The position numbers and the translations under genes were made by a program. The notes beneath the pieces are model-generated. The model saw nothing but the letters and a program-made list of their open reading frames with translations, was not told where the DNA came from and searched no databases. From positions 1 through 64,000 of the forward strand of contig NZ_JABERI010000035.1 of the NCBI RefSeq assembly GCF_013004375.1: DNA of 64,000 nt, written 5' to 3'. The DNA is from Acinetobacter terrae. Its GTDB lineage: Bacteria; Pseudomonadota; Gammaproteobacteria; Pseudomonadales; Moraxellaceae. This document shows, one piece after another, positions 7,421 to 15,632 of this stretch (positions within the stretch are counted from its first letter, which is position 1; each line of letters opens with the position of its first letter).

Positions 7421-8323
7421 ACCACAGCACGAACAGATTTGGGTTGTGAATCTCTCGTTGACTTCTTCAAACAATACCCCTGCGTTCTCGCATTTATACT
7501 TGAGCATTGTTTTTAGTGCTGAAAATCCAGTATCCAAAACAGACTTTGCCATGTTAGTTTTTACAAGTTTCTTGGCACTCAGATCGCCAACAACTATCAG
7601 TGTATTTTCCCTCACAAGCATCGTGCTTGCTTTGTGTAAGTGGTCTGTACGACTGTTTGCAATCTTGGCGTGTAATGCACGGACACGTTTTTTATTCTTT
7701 GCTCGTTGAGCAATCCCTAATTTTTGTTCATATTGACGGTAGAACTTGGGATTTGAAATCACTGTTCCATCGGAACATGTGCCTATATCCTTTAAGCCTA
7801 GATCAATACCTATGGCTTTTGTAGCGGTTGGTTTGTCTTGTTTGGGTGAATCAACCACTAAGCAGACATACCAACGTCCACGACTATCTTCTACGAATGA
7901 ACCTGTTTTAATGCTGTATTGGCTTAATCCGTAGCTGTCCCATAGTTTGAATTGATGCTTGCCATATTGGACGTACCCATCATCATACTTGATTGCTACT
8001 TTCTTGAATGGTATCCAACCTATTGATCTTCTTGCTGATTTCTTATTACTGACACGCCATCTCAATTTTGATTTTTTGAACTGTTTTCTTCGGGTGACTA
8101 ATTCTTCTGTCACAGCCTGAATCGTTTGGCTGTGTAAATTACATTCTTTGGATGCGCCTTTCGTATATTTGGCAATATCGTAAGCACTAAGAAATTCACC
8201 TTTTCTTTTAAGGTATTTAAAGCTTAAATCATTGACATAATTCCAGACGAAATTCACTTCAGATGCCAATTGGTCTAACATCTTGGAATGTTTGTCTTTT
8301 ATGCGTAATTTAAGCGTTTTCAT
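7253..8323 (-). CDS. tnpB: TnpB RNA-guided endonuclease (IS200/IS605 accessory)
   Basis: 356 residues, a complete TnpB. N-terminal OrfB helix-turn-helix region (MKTLKLRIKDKH and WNYVNDLSF). RuvC motif I is GIDLGLKD, motif II has Glu in LFEEVNERF, the zinc ribbon is CSCCGE with CENC, and motif III is LNRDLNSAKNIL. All catalytic acids are present. The stop codon lies ten bases from the element end, so the guide (omega) RNA is expected to overlap the 3' part of the gene and run out into flanking DNA at 7243 and below. No transposase is nearby, so mobility would need TnpA in trans. Confidence 0.85.
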   Translation of the reverse strand: MKTLKLRIKDKHSKMLDQLASEVNFVWNYVNDLSFKYLKRKGEFLSAYDIAKYTKGASKECNLHSQTIQAVTEELVTRRKQFKKSKLRWRVSNKKSARRSIGWIPFKKVAIKYDDGYVQYGKHQFKLWDSYGLSQYSIKTGSFVEDSRGRWYVCLVVDSPKQDKPTATKAIGIDLGLKDIGTCSDGTVISNPKFYRQYEQKLGIAQRAKNKKRVRALHAKIANSRTDHLHKASTMLVRENTLIVVGDLSAKKLVKTNMAKSVLDTGFSALKTMLKYKCENAGVLFEEVNERFTTQICSCCGEITASSPKGRADLRIRVWECENCSSVLNRDLNSAKNILALGHKRLAGGITLLSGG

Positions 8324-8470
8324 AGGCTTATATTAGCTCATGTTGAATTAAAAGTATTGATTCTTAAAAATTAAACGACATTTCATGTCGTGTCGCTTAT
8401 ATCTCTGACCTGAAGGACAGAGTTTTACGCTCCATTTGATAAAATCTAAATCTTCAACGATACGATTAAG

Positions 8471-8806
8471 CTAATTTTTTTCAGTCTTAAATGATGGATG
8501 GCGAGCTCTATATTGTGCTAATGCTTTTAATTCATTTGACAGAAATAACGCTGTTTCTTCTTTCCACGTCGATTTTCGGGTATCAAGATGCCTATTATTC
8601 GTTATCCAGTCAGAGACCTCAGCATATATACAAGAATTGTCGGCAAAAACCAATTTAGCTTGATGATCGGTTAAATTTTTGAAAACTTTATGGGTGGGTA
8701 ATACTGATCCAGACACATGAAAAAATGTATATACATATTTATAATTGCTGTTCATGTGGAATATTCTGACCCGGATATCCTGATATGATAACAAATCTAT
8801 ATACAA
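8471..8806 (-). CDS. Hypothetical protein
   Basis: Up to 111 residues. A start at 8755 (MNSNYKYVYTFFHVSGSV) gives 94 and looks more natural, since the sequence before it is unlike a protein N-terminus. Mixed alpha/beta composition with an ordered C-terminal helix (EETALFLSNELKALAQYRAR). No signal peptide, membrane segment or known motif is seen. No clear ribosome site for either start. It lies alone between the tnpB element and the biosynthetic operon. Family not recognised. Confidence 0.4.
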   Translation of the reverse strand: MYIDLLSYQDIRVRIFHMNSNYKYVYTFFHVSGSVLPTHKVFKNLTDHQAKLVFADNSCIYAEVSDWITNNRHLDTRKSTWKEETALFLSNELKALAQYRARHPSFKTEKN

Positions 8807-8880
8807 AGCACACTGACCGGATCTATAGGGTATTTAAAGCAATACAGAAGGTTGCCCTTCGCTATTGCTTTAAAAAACAA

Positions 8881-8898
8881 TTGAATGATTTCATTCAA
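8881..8898 (-). terminator. Terminator of the four-gene operon
   Basis: Perfect 8-bp palindromic stem TTGAATGA/TCATTCAA, followed on the minus strand by TTGTTTTTT. It lies just after the SDR stop codon. Confidence 0.6.
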
Positions 8899-8903
8899 AA
8901 AAA

Positions 8904-9719
8904 TTAAAATGTTTTATTTGCAGCTGCATATTCATAAATCGTGTCGAGATCTTTCTGAATCGAACTGGAAACCACATCCGGTAAAATTTGGTTCACTTTG
9001 ACAAATATTTTTTCCGGATAACCCACTTGATAAGATAAACGCTCATTCTGAAGAAATTGATACAGCTCCTGAGCAACAAATTCAGGACTGTCCATTTTCA
9101 CTCCAAGCTTCTGATTCATTTCAATGACATTTGAATGATTCATGGCAGTGTCGGTTGCCCGGGGAGAAAAATATCTGAAGTTAATCGCTGTTTTGCTGTA
9201 TTCCCTAGCAAGTGCTTCTGTCGCGCCTTTTAAGGCAAATTTGCTTGCGCAATAACTGACATAGCCCGGGTAACCAATACTGCCAAACGTGGAACCGACA
9301 TTAATCATCTGGCTGGGCTGACTTTTTGACATGAACGGAATAATTTGCTGAATAAGCTGCAGTGGATAGACCACATTAATCAGCATCATCTGTTCCATCA
9401 TTTCATGTGACTGGTCTGAAAACAGGGAAAAATCATTGATTCCGGCATTGTTGATATAATAATTAATCGGACAATTCAGTTTGGAAATTTCACTGATCAG
9501 ATCATCACGGCTTTGCTGCTCAGACAGGTCACAGCAGATATTATTCAGTTTGATCTGCGGATAACGCTGAGATAAATTTTCATTCAAGCGCTGAAGTGCA
9601 TCTTGATTGCGGCCCACCAGCACAAGATTTATTCCATGCTGCCCCAAAATATTGGCAATGGCTTGGCCGATGCCTCCTGTTGCACCAAAAATAACCGCGG
9701 TTAAGTTAGACATCATCAT
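8904..9719 (-). CDS. Short-chain dehydrogenase/reductase
   Basis: 271 residues, a classical SDR. Rossmann dinucleotide motif IFGATGGIGQAIA is at the N-terminus, NNAG (YINNAGIN) at about 90, the catalytic Tyr and Lys in YCASKFALKG, and a Ser upstream in NVGSTFGS. It would reduce or oxidise a carbonyl or hydroxyl group with NAD(P)H. It is the last gene of a four-gene minus-strand operon, 44 bases after the dioxygenase gene. It probably acts on the product of that pathway (inference). The start has two in-frame Met codons close together (9719 and 9716). Confidence 0.8.
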   Translation of the reverse strand: MMMSNLTAVIFGATGGIGQAIANILGQHGINLVLVGRNQDALQRLNENLSQRYPQIKLNNICCDLSEQQSRDDLISEISKLNCPINYYINNAGINDFSLFSDQSHEMMEQMMLINVVYPLQLIQQIIPFMSKSQPSQMINVGSTFGSIGYPGYVSYCASKFALKGATEALAREYSKTAINFRYFSPRATDTAMNHSNVIEMNQKLGVKMDSPEFVAQELYQFLQNERLSYQVGYPEKIFVKVNQILPDVVSSSIQKDLDTIYEYAAANKTF

Positions 9720-9763
9720 TCTCGCATTTAATTAAAATATTGATTTCAATACACTGACCATCA

Positions 9764-10624
9764 TCAAAAATCGGGTTTCATCCCTAAGCCCATACAGATA
9801 TACAGCTTTCGGTTTTCAAGCGGCACCCGTATTTCACGCCGGCCATGCATAAAGCGTTTATTATCAATAATGGCGATATCCCCATCCTGCCAGTTAATTT
9901 CCGAGGTATGGCTTTCACAGCGTTGTGCCAGTTCTGCAATTAAATCAGGACTGATTTCAGAACCATCGGCAAAATGAAACCGTGGTTTTTCATAATTATA
10001 GGAAGGTCCCAGCAAGGTGTTGGCAAAAGCGGGTACGCCTTTTAAATTGTCGCTACGCACCATATTCATTTTCAAATGGTACTGCACGCCTTCATCCTCT
10101 GCCGGGCTGATGCTCTGCCCGGGAATCATCTGAATAAACTGCTGCAAATTATGCGGCGTGACCTGTTCAGCATCGCTAATATTTAGTGCTGTAGCGACAT
10201 ATCTTTGCCAGATGTGTTTAGGTAAATAGCGGCTGATAGTCATCGGTTGGGCAAATTTTTGCTTGAGCGTTTCAGGCAGACTCTGCCAAACTTGATGTCC
10301 ATCACACAACGTGGTTTGAGAACCTTGTGAAGCACTTTTCTCACTAAAAAATGCAATGATGTCAGGCGGTAATGGCGTTGTTCCATTTTCAATATGCAAG
10401 CCAACCGCTTGTGTACCGGCATCCACTTTCTGCGATTGCCGGGTGACATTTTCACGTGCCGGATCATAGGTTAGCTTCTGACATAAGCGACTCATCAGCT
10501 CACTAAAGGAAGCCACATCATACTGTTCATGTCTTAATAACACCCAGCCCTGCTCCACCAAGGTATTTTTAATGGACTGATGGGATGATCTTAATTGTGT
10601 TTGTGCGATGTTCATCTGTTTCAC
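9764..10624 (-). CDS. Fe(II)/2-oxoglutarate dioxygenase, clavaminate-synthase-like
   Basis: 286 residues of the TauD/clavaminate synthase superfamily. The metal site is HxE (GLHIENGTTP), as in clavaminate synthase rather than HxD as in TauD. The distal His and the 2-oxoglutarate Arg are in FMHGRREI near the C-terminus. Such enzymes hydroxylate, desaturate or cyclise amino-acid-like or acyl substrates. It sits between an acyl-AMP ligase and an SDR, spaced 75 and 44 bases, which suggests oxidation of an activated or conjugated acyl compound. The substrate is unknown. Confidence 0.75.
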   Translation of the reverse strand: MKQMNIAQTQLRSSHQSIKNTLVEQGWVLLRHEQYDVASFSELMSRLCQKLTYDPARENVTRQSQKVDAGTQAVGLHIENGTTPLPPDIIAFFSEKSASQGSQTTLCDGHQVWQSLPETLKQKFAQPMTISRYLPKHIWQRYVATALNISDAEQVTPHNLQQFIQMIPGQSISPAEDEGVQYHLKMNMVRSDNLKGVPAFANTLLGPSYNYEKPRFHFADGSEISPDLIAELAQRCESHTSEINWQDGDIAIIDNKRFMHGRREIRVPLENRKLYICMGLGMKPDF

Positions 10625-10699
10625 TCACTGTTTCTGCCTATTTCAGGACTGATATCCGGGCAGAAGAAACTGTTTAAATTTGCCATTCATCTGTAGCAA

Positions 10700-12247
10700 T
10701 CAGCTTTGCTGCAAAGCTGCATAGAAGTGCTGTCTTATCTGGTTACGTCGTAATTTTCCGTTATCGGTCAACATCTGATTTTTTAGGGAAAATGGCTCTG
10801 CTGCACGGCACCAGTGCTTAATCTGGGCATAGTCCGGCATACGCGCATTGGCTTTTTGAACGGCTGCGGCAACCCCTTCGTCCGAAGTCGATGCTTTGGC
10901 ATAAATCACGGCGGACAGATGCGGCTGAGCTTCGCCAAAAATGGCAATCTGATGAATTTCCGCTTCGCTTAAACTGTTCGATTCCACCCATTCTGGCGAG
11001 ATGTTTCGGCCAAAGCTACTGACAATAATCTGCTTAATCCGGCCGGTAATATATAAATAACCTTCTTCATCAAAATATCCGGCATCGCCGGTATGGATAT
11101 ATGGACTGGCTGCCATGTCATTGACATAGCCGAGCATGGCATTGCCCTTGACTACCACTTCAGCATTTTGTTCTATTTTAACTTCTACATGCGGCAAAAT
11201 GCGTCCCACACTGCCAATTTTGCGTGCATTGGGCAAATTCAGGCTCACCACCGAAGCACATTCCGATAGACCATATCCCTCATACACCGGGAGATTTAGC
11301 CTCTGGCACTGGCTGAGTAAATCTGGTGAAACTTTTCCTCCACCTACAGCAATAAATTTCAGCGTGGCAAAATCTGCAGATCCATGTTCGGCAATATATT
11401 CCACAATCGCCTTGAGCATTTGTGGGAGCAGAATCACGCTTTCAATCTGATATTTCCGCACCGCATCCACGAAGTACTGCACATTAAACTCATGATTGGA
11501 GATCAGGCCAAACTGACTCACCTCTTCCACAACCACGGATCTCCCCATGCTGAGAGCAACGTAGATCCCTGCAATATTTTCCAGTAATGTAGCAAATGGA
11601 ATGAGGCATAAATGACGGCCCAAGTGACTGGATACCAGTGCATTACTTAAGGACGCTGTAATTGAGTCAATGGTTTCCTCCGCCAGGCAGACACCCTTTG
11701 GCGTACCGGTACTGCCAGAGGTATAAGTAATTTTTGAAGGCTGTTGAGAAGGGTTTAATTTTATATCAGCCTGTTCAGGGTTCTCTTGATGATCCAATAA
11801 ATGGATAAACTGCCCGCTGAAGGCATCTGAAGTTGAAACGTCTCTGCGACCTGCATGTTCTGTTAAATTTATCATCCACTCGGGTATAGCGTAGTTTTTC
11901 CCGCCACATTTTTCTTCAATATCGCCACCTGTATCCGTCACACAAATACTATCGATCTGACTATCCTGAAGCAGATGCTTGACCTGATCCGGGATGAAAA
12001 ACAGGGGAATCGGAATCACGGTTATGCCAGCTTTTCTGGCCGCAAGATCAATCAAAATCCAGTTCACACTATTGACGCCCCAAATGGCGAGTCTTTGTAT
12101 TTTCATCTGAATCAGTTCAGCACTGAGCTGATCCACCTGAATGTTTAATTCAGCATAACTCACCGTCCGGTCGGCACTGACAATGGCTTCACGTATCGGG
12201 TCTTGTTTTGCATAAGTTGAAATTGCATCAAACAAATTATTCATCAT
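10700..12247 (-). CDS. AMP-dependent acid-CoA ligase / acyl-adenylating enzyme
   Basis: 515 residues of the ANL superfamily. The phosphate-binding loop is TYTSGSTGTPKGV, the A5 motif GYGLSECASVV, the A7-A8 region YIHTGDAGYF and YITGRIKQIIV, and a C-terminal Lys near LTDNGKLRRN. It activates a carboxylic acid, most likely a fatty acid, as acyl-AMP and perhaps as CoA thioester. No carrier-protein gene is adjacent, so CoA or a direct acceptor is more likely than a carrier. It follows the hemolysin-like gene by 48 bases and belongs to the same operon. Confidence 0.8.
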   Translation of the reverse strand: MMNNLFDAISTYAKQDPIREAIVSADRTVSYAELNIQVDQLSAELIQMKIQRLAIWGVNSVNWILIDLAARKAGITVIPIPLFFIPDQVKHLLQDSQIDSICVTDTGGDIEEKCGGKNYAIPEWMINLTEHAGRRDVSTSDAFSGQFIHLLDHQENPEQADIKLNPSQQPSKITYTSGSTGTPKGVCLAEETIDSITASLSNALVSSHLGRHLCLIPFATLLENIAGIYVALSMGRSVVVEEVSQFGLISNHEFNVQYFVDAVRKYQIESVILLPQMLKAIVEYIAEHGSADFATLKFIAVGGGKVSPDLLSQCQRLNLPVYEGYGLSECASVVSLNLPNARKIGSVGRILPHVEVKIEQNAEVVVKGNAMLGYVNDMAASPYIHTGDAGYFDEEGYLYITGRIKQIIVSSFGRNISPEWVESNSLSEAEIHQIAIFGEAQPHLSAVIYAKASTSDEGVAAAVQKANARMPDYAQIKHWCRAAEPFSLKNQMLTDNGKLRRNQIRQHFYAALQQS

Positions 12248-12295
12248 TTTTAAAAATTCCGCGCTTCAGTACTGGAGAACAACTTGCATACAGAT

Positions 12296-13039
12296 TTAGC
12301 CCTTGAAACTATAAAGTTCCTTGGTGATTGCAAGTGCCTCGGCCACATGAATGGCCAGAACATAGGGTTTCTGCTGATAGTAACTGCCCCATTGTTTTTT
12401 CGCTTCACCCAACACATCCGGGTTGGCTTTATCAAGCACATGAAAATGTAATCCCATCTGTTGCAGCACATATCGAACAGCGGCGGTGCCAGTGCAAACC
12501 GCCCATTCAATGTTTTTCTGGGTTAAATGAAACACCAAGAAAGCCACCATCAGTTTTGCATGATCCATATTCAGTGCTGCTAGATTGCCAATTTCAACAA
12601 TCCTCTCTCTTGCTACTAAGGTATTGCCCAGTTTTCCAAGCGGCATTTCAATGGGTTCATCCAGATACTGTTCCAGAAAAGCAGCTTTAGTCTCTAAGTG
12701 TTCCAGTCCAATAGCAACCTGCATTTCCTGTTCGACATAGCCTGCAAACAGGGTTGGAAAAAACTCAGAGATAGAGGCCTCATGTACTGCACGATATTTA
12801 TCACGAATAAAGTTTTCTACTGCGATACGTTCCGATGATCCGCTGCGGTCTAGGGCTTTTACCCTTACCCCGAGAGATGAGTGCTTGGACGAGACGGTTG
12901 GACATAATGAATCATTTTTTTGTTCTAAGAGGTTTTGAATGTGTAGTTCTTTTTTATATTTTGGCTGATTCGGATTGTAATTCAGATAATGAATTTGATT
13001 GGATGAATTACAATCAAAGTTGAATTTTATCACGCTCAT
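12296..13039 (-). CDS. Thermostable hemolysin (delta-VPH) family protein
   Basis: 247 residues from the ATG at 13039. A longer TTG start at 13069 exists, but neither start has an ideal ribosome site. The family is recognised from the AVENFIRDKYRAVHEA region, the FFPTLFAGY motif and VEIGNLAALN. These proteins share a GNAT-like fold with autoinducer synthases, and despite the name many are probably acyltransferases (established as similarity, not function). First gene of the operon, so it may join the acyl group made by the ligase to an amine or amino acid (inference). Confidence 0.65.
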   Translation of the reverse strand: MSVIKFNFDCNSSNQIHYLNYNPNQPKYKKELHIQNLLEQKNDSLCPTVSSKHSSLGVRVKALDRSGSSERIAVENFIRDKYRAVHEASISEFFPTLFAGYVEQEMQVAIGLEHLETKAAFLEQYLDEPIEMPLGKLGNTLVARERIVEIGNLAALNMDHAKLMVAFLVFHLTQKNIEWAVCTGTAAVRYVLQQMGLHFHVLDKANPDVLGEAKKQWGSYYQQKPYVLAIHVAEALAITKELYSFKG

Positions 13040-13097
13040 CTCACCGAATAAAAATAGGTCAGTGATCAAGATAAGAGTCCAAACTTAAAAAATGCTT

Positions 13098-13127
13098 AAT
13101 TAAACACAATTGAAAACAATACAATCA
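13098..13127 (-). promoter_or_regulatory. Candidate promoter of the four-gene operon
   Basis: -35 TTGATT (13122-13127) and -10 TTTAAT (13098-13103), 18-bp spacing, about 60 bases before the ATG at 13039. The 8-bp repeat tract begins 25 bases upstream of the -35, where an UP element would lie. Confidence 0.35.
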
Positions 13128-13152
13128 AAATAAAAAAATATTTAATATTATT

Positions 13153-13216
13153 AAAAACTTAAAAACTTAAAAACTTAAAAACTTAAAAACTTAAAAACTT
13201 AAAAACTTAAAAACTT
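13153..13216. repeat. Eight tandem copies of AAAAACTT
   Basis: Eight perfect head-to-tail copies of an 8-bp unit, 64 bp in all, between the end of the ion-channel gene and the operon promoter. Perfect short tandem repeats tend to change copy number by slippage, and here that would change spacing and A-tract content upstream of a promoter. Confidence 0.95.
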
Positions 13217-13251
13217 AAAAATAAAAAGCAAAAATATAACTTGTTTATTTT

Positions 13252-14235
13252 TCAATCCGGTAACTTATGCCCACAATGGGGACAGAAAAAATATTTGTTC
13301 TTTTCCTGCTCGAGTTCCTCTTCCTTACGCTCATGAATAAGCTGCAATAAAATATCTTGTGTTTGCTCTGTGCTAAGTCCTACTTCTTTACGTAATTTTT
13401 CAATTTTTTCTTTATCTTCAATTAAATCAATTTCAGCATCATCTAACAGTTCACGAAATCTTAATTCTAACTGGTGCTTACGTTGTCTAAGTTCACTTGC
13501 CAAACCATTCGCCAAAATACCTGCTGGAAGGGCGGCTAAACCCACACCTAAAATAGTAATCAAAGCACCAAGGAATCGACCTATGGACGTGACTGGCGTA
13601 ACATCGCCATAACCGACCGTTGTCAGCGTAACCACAGCCCACCACATTGAAGCAGGGATTGAGCTAAATACTTCTGGCTGTGCCTGGTTTTCAACCACAT
13701 ACATTCCAGCGGCTGCGATGATAATCATAATAAGCAAAATAAAAATAACCGCTTGAAATGAACCCTTTTCACGCTCAATCACACGCAATAAAATTTGTAA
13801 TGATACAAAATAACGCGTTAATTTGAGTAATCTGAATAATCTTAGGATTCGAAGGAATCGTAAATCAATATGCACAAAGAAGTTAATATATGCAGGTAGA
13901 ATGGCCAGCAAGTCAATAATCGCACTACCGCTTCGTACCCATAACCATCTATTTTTCCATGCACTTTCAAACGGATTTTTTTCAGCAATGGCCCAAAATC
14001 GTAATAAATACTCTACGGTAAACACAGCGATTGAAAATAATTCAAAGGCATCAAATAACAATTGATAGGACTGATAGATCTCATTCATAGATTCAAGTAA
14101 AACTGCACTTGTATTACCAATAATCAATAAGATAAGAAAGATATTTACGCAGCGACTCAAGGTGCTCTCGTATTCTTCATTATGCAAATTATCGTAAACA
14201 AATCTACGAAGTTGGTACCACGCGTTGAATTCCAT
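13252..14235 (-). CDS. Voltage-gated-type potassium channel
   Basis: 327 residues with six membrane segments. S4-like helix RFLRILRLFRLLKLTRY (126-142) has an Arg or Lys about every third position, and the K+ selectivity filter is TVGYGD (206-211) between S5 and S6. The cytosolic C-terminus is a coiled-coil-like Glu/Lys-rich helix ending in a zinc-ribbon half (FFCPHCGHKL). It resembles Kch/Kv-type bacterial channels. It conducts K+ across the inner membrane. It is transcribed alone, leftward. Confidence 0.85.
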   Translation of the reverse strand: MEFNAWYQLRRFVYDNLHNEEYESTLSRCVNIFLILLIIGNTSAVLLESMNEIYQSYQLLFDAFELFSIAVFTVEYLLRFWAIAEKNPFESAWKNRWLWVRSGSAIIDLLAILPAYINFFVHIDLRFLRILRLFRLLKLTRYFVSLQILLRVIEREKGSFQAVIFILLIMIIIAAAGMYVVENQAQPEVFSSIPASMWWAVVTLTTVGYGDVTPVTSIGRFLGALITILGVGLAALPAGILANGLASELRQRKHQLELRFRELLDDAEIDLIEDKEKIEKLRKEVGLSTEQTQDILLQLIHERKEEELEQEKNKYFFCPHCGHKLPD

Positions 14236-14280
14236 ATCAGTGCGTTACTGTGTAATAATATTTTTTTAGTTTAGCTCAAC

Positions 14281-14451
14281 CTAGCGCTTAGATATGAGAT
14301 TTTTTAAAAAATTAATCGTTTTGTTTTGAGTCAGTATCTGCCCCAGTTGATTTAAGTGGCGAGCAAAATGAGCTTGATAGGGACAAGATACATTCACCGA
14401 CTTACTTTCTGCCCAGTCATGGCAAATTAAGCCTACATACTGATTGTTTTC
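14281..14451 (-). pseudogene. Possible coding remnant, unrecognised
   Basis: An open frame of 56 codons without a good start reads like a protein C-terminus (YVGLICHDWAESKSVNVSCP then ARHLNQLGQIL). I do not recognise it. It could be the end of a lost gene or chance. Confidence 0.2.
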
Positions 14452-14503
14452 TTAACAAAAAAAGACAGTCACAAAAATACACCGCCCAGCTGCAAGGAAA
14501 AAC

Positions 14504-15631
14504 CTAGGTCATGGTATGAATCGTATCTTTAAAGCGTTTCCAGGCGACATAGAAAAATACCAGTGCAATTCCAATGAGCCATAAAAATGCAGGCCAAACC
14601 ACATTCAGACCTGCCCCTCTGTATAAAATAGCTTGTGCCAGCTCCACAAAATGCGTGGTCGGTGCAATTAGCATGAAATATTGCAGAAACTCCGGCATAC
14701 TTTCACGTGGTGTCATCCCTCCTGAAAGCATTTCCATTGGAATTAAGATCAACATCATCAGCAGGCCGAACTGCGGCATCGACTTCGACATAGTGGCCAT
14801 ATAAATGCCCATGGATGTGGTGGCAAACAGGGTCAATAACGCCCCAAAGAAGAATAGAAATAAATTTCCTTCAATAGGAACCTGCAAGGCCATTTGTACG
14901 ACCAGTTTTAAACCCATAAAAGCAGCCAGCAATACCACCAGACTCATGGACCAGACTTTTGCCATCATAATTTCAAATACAGTGACCGGCATCACCATTA
15001 AATGTTCCACCGTACCGTGTTCACGCTCACGGATCAAAGCTGCACCAGTTAGAATGATTGACAGCATCGCCACGTTATTGATGATTTCCATCACACTACC
15101 GAACCATTTCTGGTCCAGCAGCGGATTAAAACGGGCACGCATTTCCAGTTCAACCGGCAAGCTGCTCACTTCACGATGGCGCAATACATATTCATTCACT
15201 TCGGACTGCACAATCTGATGGATATAGCCTGCACCTGTCATCGCCTGAGACATGCGTGTCGCATCTACATTGACCTGAATGGAAGCATCTTTCCCAGACA
15301 GCACATCTTCCTGAAAATTGACGGGGATATTGAGAGCAAAAGTAAATTCACCGGCATCCATTCCGGCATCCATGTTATTCAGTTCAGTGGTTTGAGGAAT
15401 AAAATAGGGTGGATAAAAGGCCGAGGTAATTCGCTCCGATAAGGCCGATCGATCTTCATCGACCATCGCAATCGGTGCCATATTCAGGCTATCGGTCATT
15501 GCCGTCGCTGCAGTGTAGATTGCGACCGTAAAGGTGTAGATGATGAGGATCAGCATGACTGGGTCGCGCCATAGACTCCAGAGTTCTTTACACCCGAGCT
15601 GATAGATATTTTGTAGTTTTTGCCTGAACAT
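14504..15631 (-). CDS. ABC-2 type transporter permease, YhhJ-like
   Basis: 375 residues. One membrane segment near the N-terminus (VMLILIIYTFTVAIYTAAT), a large periplasmic loop (about 45-180) and five further membrane segments, the layout of ABC-2 permeases of the YhhJ/YbhR type. The conserved EREHGTVEHLMVMPV motif precedes the second segment. It is the last gene of an export operon and starts two bases after the stop of the ATPase-permease fusion, so translation is probably coupled. Substrate not deducible. Drugs, lipids or small hydrophobic compounds are typical. Confidence 0.85.
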   Translation of the reverse strand: MFRQKLQNIYQLGCKELWSLWRDPVMLILIIYTFTVAIYTAATAMTDSLNMAPIAMVDEDRSALSERITSAFYPPYFIPQTTELNNMDAGMDAGEFTFALNIPVNFQEDVLSGKDASIQVNVDATRMSQAMTGAGYIHQIVQSEVNEYVLRHREVSSLPVELEMRARFNPLLDQKWFGSVMEIINNVAMLSIILTGAALIREREHGTVEHLMVMPVTVFEIMMAKVWSMSLVVLLAAFMGLKLVVQMALQVPIEGNLFLFFFGALLTLFATTSMGIYMATMSKSMPQFGLLMMLILIPMEMLSGGMTPRESMPEFLQYFMLIAPTTHFVELAQAILYRGAGLNVVWPAFLWLIGIALVFFYVAWKRFKDTIHTMT

Positions 15632-15632
15632 G

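Larger units (their letters stand above)
7244..8443 (-). mobile_element. IS1341-type tnpB element, copy 1
   Basis: 1200 bp. Ends are defined by comparison with copy 2 at 49460-50654: identity begins at TTGACATCC and stops at TTTGATAAA. The right end (7244-7290) forms the hairpin expected of IS200/IS605 ends. The left end contains CGACATTTCATGTCG and CTCTG.CCTGAAGGACAGAG hairpins. No tnpA lies in it, so it is a TnpB-only element. On the tnpB strand both copies are preceded by TTTAT. Confidence 0.8.

Noticed and set aside
8837..8872. Operon terminator at the AAAGCAAT/ATTGCTTT hairpin
   Set aside because: No T-run follows on either strand. The palindrome at 8881-8898 with its T-run is the better candidate.
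13153..13216. CRISPR array
   Set aside because: The 8-bp units are head-to-tail without spacers and no cas gene is present. The same holds for 40634-40689.
14805..15218. 137-residue plus-strand frame opposite the YhhJ-like permease
   Set aside because: Shadow of a conserved membrane protein gene. Composition and lack of start signals do not support it.
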